Positions 4,521 through 6,752 of a stretch of 6,752 nucleotides of DNA are shown here, one piece after another; position 1 is the stretch's first letter, and the number at the start of each line of letters is the position of its first letter. The translations under genes were made by a program, and so were the position numbers. The stretch lies in NCBI GenBank assembly GCA_036004365.1, contig DASYRN010000245.1:1-6752 (forward strand), given 5' to 3'. The notes below the pieces were generated by a model. It saw only the letters and a list, made by a program, of their open reading frames with translations, was not told the DNA's origin and did not search any database. Source of the DNA: DP-36 sp036004365 (GTDB lineage Bacteria; Desulfobacterota; Binatia; UBA9968).

Positions 4521-6365
4521 TTAGGTTGCGGTTTCAAGTTGATTTGAAACCCCAGACCGGAAACTCGAAACCGGAATCCCTAGTTCAGTCAACTTCCTTT
4601 CCGTGACAAAGCCCTGCTCATCCCATCCCCTTGCCTGATAGTATCCATGGATCATCTCTCGCAGCTCGGCGGGTGTTAGGCCAACACCCTGGGCCACGCC
4701 GGTTGGGAGGGCCTCGCTCAGCAACCGCTCGGGTAGCCAGTCGTCCTCGGGCCGCCAGCCCTCGCGCACGTTGAACAATTTTTTTAATGTATGAATCCGC
4801 TCGCCGATGCGCCGGAGCTCGGCGCCCGAGCAGTCCCAGCCGGTGACTTTGCTTAGAAGTTCCGAGCCTTCGCTATAAAAGTCAGCAAAGCACTTGCGTA
4901 AGAATTTGCAGACGATCAGCGAATCGAGCACCGCCGCGAAGTCCTCGGATGCGGCGACCAAAGAACCCCTTCCAGGGTCGGCCCGAAACCGGTCGACCTC
5001 TCCAGAAAAGTCGGCCTCGTAGGCGCCGGAGCGGTTGTGGCACGCGCCGCGCGGGCTTACCGCTAGGCCCAAAGCCATAGTCTTCAAACTGCGCGGCTCG
5101 TATCCGGGAAGCTCAAGCCCTTTGACATGCATCGCCCAATGGGAGGTTCCTTTACCGATCTCAAGCGCAGCTCGTCTGGAACCTTCGCCCAACAGCGTCC
5201 CGAGGCCTTCGCGTTCGGCGATAGTCGGGATAGCGGCGAGAAAAGCATCCGTCTCGCCGAATCGCAGTCCCGTCTCGTACGCTTCGGGCAGGAGCTTTCG
5301 CTCACCGCATTCCATGGCCCAGGCGAGTGTGCCGCCGGTGCTGATCGTATCCAGCCCATAGAGATCACACAGGTGCGCGGCTTGAAGCACGACCTCTGGC
5401 TCTTTGATCCCGCAGAGCGGTCCCAGCGCGAATAGGGTCTCATATTCCAGGCGCTGCTCCTCTCCATTTAAAGACTTGAAGAGCCGCTCGCAACGAATCG
5501 AGCAGGATGCGCAGCCGTGCCTGCGGCTGAAATTGTTTTCCGTTAAAGTTTCTCCACTCAAAGCCTCCGCATCGTCGAAGGTCGGTTGCTGAAAATTGCG
5601 TGTAGGCAAAGCGCCGAGACGGTTGAAGACTGCCAGGTTGGCGACCGTCCCGATACTTCGGTACTTGTCGGTCAGAGAGCCCAGGCTGCGCAGCCGCAAA
5701 GATTCGGCGATCGCTTCGACACCGCTTGGATCGGCCACTAACACCTCGTGATTGCCGCGAACAGCCACGGCTTTGAGATTCTTTGATCCCATCACCGCGC
5801 CCACGCCACCGCGTCCGGCGTGACGCCCTTCGTTACTGATGGTCGCGAAGCGGACTCGGTTCTCTCCCGCTTTGCCGATGGACGCCACTCGGACTGACGA
5901 AGCGTTCATCTCTGAGCGAATCATGGATTCGGTCTCTCCCGGACTTTTTCCCCGTAGTTGTTCGGCTTCTCTGATCTCAACATGTTGATTATGGATAAAA
6001 AGGTACACCAGAGAGGAAGCCTGGCCAGTGATCACAACGGCGTCGAGGCCGGCGCGCTTGAGTTCGAGGGCGAAGTGGCTGGAAGAGAGCGAATCAGCGA
6101 TAAAACCGGTCAGAGGAGATTTAGTGACGACGGCAAACTTGGCAGTGGTGGTAAGGCCGGTGCCAACCAATGGAGCGCTGGTAAAGATTAACGGGTTGGC
6201 GGGAGAGAACGGCTCGACACCAGGTGTAACATAATCATAGAGCAGACTAGTGCCGAGACCGATGCCGCCCAAGAATGCGCGCAGGCGCGACTCTTTGATG
6301 TCATGCCATGAGCTGGCGCGTTTATTTAAATCGACATGAAGAAGGCGACCGTGGAAACCGTACAT
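4521..6365 (-). CDS. aor: Tungsten-containing aldehyde:ferredoxin oxidoreductase
   Basis: This 614-residue enzyme, close to the usual length of about 605, oxidises aldehydes to carboxylates with ferredoxin (or runs in reverse), using a tungsten bis-pyranopterin cofactor and one [4Fe-4S] cluster. Cluster ligands C285, C288 and C292 (HGCASCSIRCERL) and C486 (DSLIVCKF) sit almost where those of Pyrococcus furiosus AOR do (288, 291, 295, 494). Pterin motifs are DLYGLD (334-339, DxxGLD) and DSLIVC (481-486, a variant of DxxGLC). GRHAGRGGVGAVMGSKNLKA (180-199) and LPGYEPRSLKTMALGLAVSP (419-438) are family hallmarks. E309 and H443 match the catalytic Glu/His pair. The first pterin loop reads SLSSSHF (92-98), where many relatives have a Gly-Gly. 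GGAG lies 6 bases before ATG 6365. The gene follows the MoaD-like gene; the in vivo aldehyde is unknown. No ferredoxin-like partner subunit is visible. Confidence 0.95.
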   Translation of the reverse strand: MYGFHGRLLHVDLNKRASSWHDIKESRLRAFLGGIGLGTSLLYDYVTPGVEPFSPANPLIFTSAPLVGTGLTTTAKFAVVTKSPLTGFIADSLSSSHFALELKRAGLDAVVITGQASSLVYLFIHNQHVEIREAEQLRGKSPGETESMIRSEMNASSVRVASIGKAGENRVRFATISNEGRHAGRGGVGAVMGSKNLKAVAVRGNHEVLVADPSGVEAIAESLRLRSLGSLTDKYRSIGTVANLAVFNRLGALPTRNFQQPTFDDAEALSGETLTENNFSRRHGCASCSIRCERLFKSLNGEEQRLEYETLFALGPLCGIKEPEVVLQAAHLCDLYGLDTISTGGTLAWAMECGERKLLPEAYETGLRFGETDAFLAAIPTIAEREGLGTLLGEGSRRAALEIGKGTSHWAMHVKGLELPGYEPRSLKTMALGLAVSPRGACHNRSGAYEADFSGEVDRFRADPGRGSLVAASEDFAAVLDSLIVCKFLRKCFADFYSEGSELLSKVTGWDCSGAELRRIGERIHTLKKLFNVREGWRPEDDWLPERLLSEALPTGVAQGVGLTPAELREMIHGYYQARGWDEQGFVTERKLTELGIPVSSFRSGVSNQLETAT

Positions 6366-6487
6366 GGCTAGCTCCGATCCGATGTTAAAACGTTTTCGGT
6401 TGGTTTCACAACTGACTGTCCGTTTGTTAGAAGCAGCTTCATGAAATTTCGGTGGTCTCTCATATGTTCATCGGATCGGGGCTAGCC
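6366..6487 (-). promoter_or_regulatory. 19-bp inverted repeat enclosing the moaD-aor intergenic region; candidate RNA switch over the AOR ribosome binding site
   Basis: GGCTAGCTCCGATCCGATG (6366-6384) and CATCGGATCGGGGCTAGCC (6469-6487) are reverse complements at 18 of 19 positions. In the minus-strand transcript they form a stem directly abutting the AOR start codon. The 3' arm contains the AOR Shine-Dalgarno GGAG (6375-6372) and the 5' arm contains the moaD TAG (6484-6482). The 84 bases between the arms include small potential hairpins (GAAG/CTTC within 6430-6440; GTTG/CAAC within 6399-6412) and the palindrome AAAACGTTTT (6387-6396). Stem formation would hide the ribosome binding site. No known riboswitch consensus was recognised. 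The repeat is seen; the function is inferred. Confidence 0.6.
6368..6463 (-). other. Possible 31-codon leader ORF between moaD and aor
   Basis: On the minus strand ATG 6463 opens a frame starting MRDHRNFMKLLLTNGQ and ending TSDRS with TAG 6370-6368, two bases before the AOR ATG. It has no clear Shine-Dalgarno and no recognisable family. It runs through nearly all of the region between the arms of the inverted repeat and through the 3' arm itself, so a ribosome translating it would open the stem over the AOR start. It may be a translation-coupling leader or a chance frame. Confidence 0.25.
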
Positions 6488-6752
6488 TCCGGCATCCGCG
6501 GAGAGAATGAAAATCTTGTCTCCCGGATTCACCTTGGCACGAGGGTTCCGAACAAAATCTAGCCCGTTGATATTGCACGCATAGCCGCTCGACAGGCCGT
6601 TTCCGTCCGGGCTAATGACCCGGCCAACGAGCACGGGATGTCTTTCAGCCAGTGCCGAAAGGACATGCGAGAGAGTGGCATCTTGGGGCAGAGGCAAAGG
6701 GACCGCCTTCGTCTTCGCGAGCAACCGGGGGACACCGAAAAGCTCGACAGTG
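6482..6752 (-). CDS. MoaD/ThiS-family sulfur carrier protein, 5' end cut by window edge
   Basis: This is a ubiquitin-like small protein that, after adenylation and thiocarboxylation of its C-terminus, would donate sulfur for the pyranopterin dithiolene used by the AOR tungsten cofactor. The reading frame is open to the right edge. The visible 89 residues begin TVELFGVPRLLAKT, the first beta strand of the fold, so only a few N-terminal codons are missing. A TTG at 6724 is internal to this strand and is not the start. Key segments are the LSHVLSALAERHP helix, ACNINGLDFVRNP and the C-terminal GDKIFILSADAGG, ending exactly in the Gly-Gly tail needed for activation. Such MoaD-like genes often adjoin aor genes. 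It lies 116 bases upstream of aor on the same strand, very likely in one operon. ThiS or MoaD rank cannot be settled by sequence alone; context favours a MoaD role. Confidence 0.88.
   Translation of the reverse strand, partial: TVELFGVPRLLAKTKAVPLPLPQDATLSHVLSALAERHPVLVGRVISPDGNGLSSGYACNINGLDFVRNPRAKVNPGDKIFILSADAGG

Noticed and set aside
5035..5467. Several long open frames on both strands inside the AOR gene
   Set aside because: They are antisense or out-of-frame with a fully conserved AOR sequence and show no protein-like features.
6366..6487. Known Moco/Tuco riboswitch
   Set aside because: Known examples precede cofactor or AOR genes, but I could not match the consensus helices here, so only a generic switch-like repeat is reported.
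1..6752. CRISPR arrays, tRNA or rRNA genes, transposase genes
   Set aside because: No regularly spaced repeats, cloverleaf-like segments or transposase motifs were seen on either strand.

Overview
The window (6752 bases, moderate GC) reads as a chromosomal stretch from an environmental bacterium with a tungsten-enzyme lifestyle. The protein styles and the short imperfect palindromic intergenic repeat at 679-813 remind me of Acidobacteriota. That assignment is an inference from general familiarity, not something the sequence proves.

Layout. (1) Bases 1-651, minus: the N-terminal 217 codons of a periplasmic tungstate-binding protein (TupA type), running off the left edge. (2) 652-846: a gene-free gap holding a large imperfect inverted repeat. 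(3) 847-1746, minus: a one-component regulator with an excisionase/MerR-like HTH joined to a periplasmic-binding-protein-like domain, probably the oxyanion-responsive controller of the tup genes. (4) 1747-1983: a divergent promoter region with a good extended -10 for the plus strand, a weaker minus-strand promoter and a small palindrome. (5) 1984-2631, plus: a zincin-like putative metalloprotease with HEATH. (6) 2632-3187: an untidy region with a plus-strand membrane-protein frame broken by one TGA, and, antisense to it, a diverged copy of the 3' end of the small gene at 4258-4437. (7) 3297-3743, plus: an unrecognised exported protein. (8) 3789-4211, plus: a Gfa/CENP-V-type zinc protein. (9) 4258-4437, minus: a 59-residue charged helical protein. 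(10) 4521-6365, minus: a 614-residue tungsten aldehyde:ferredoxin oxidoreductase (AOR). (11) 6482-6752, minus: a MoaD/ThiS-like sulfur carrier ending in GG, cut by the right edge.

How it fits together. The two flanks form one theme: tungstate capture (TupA), a likely oxyanion-sensing regulator, a MoaD-like protein for pyranopterin dithiolene synthesis, and the AOR apoenzyme. The plus-strand genes between them have no evident tie to tungsten, although Gfa-type proteins are linked to aldehyde chemistry in some organisms.

The most striking unexplained structure is a 19-bp inverted repeat (one mismatch) at 6366-6384 and 6469-6487. It bridges the moaD stop codon and the AOR Shine-Dalgarno. In the moaD-aor transcript it would form a long stem that buries the AOR ribosome binding site, and the 84 bases between the arms could hold a sensor or a small leader ORF.
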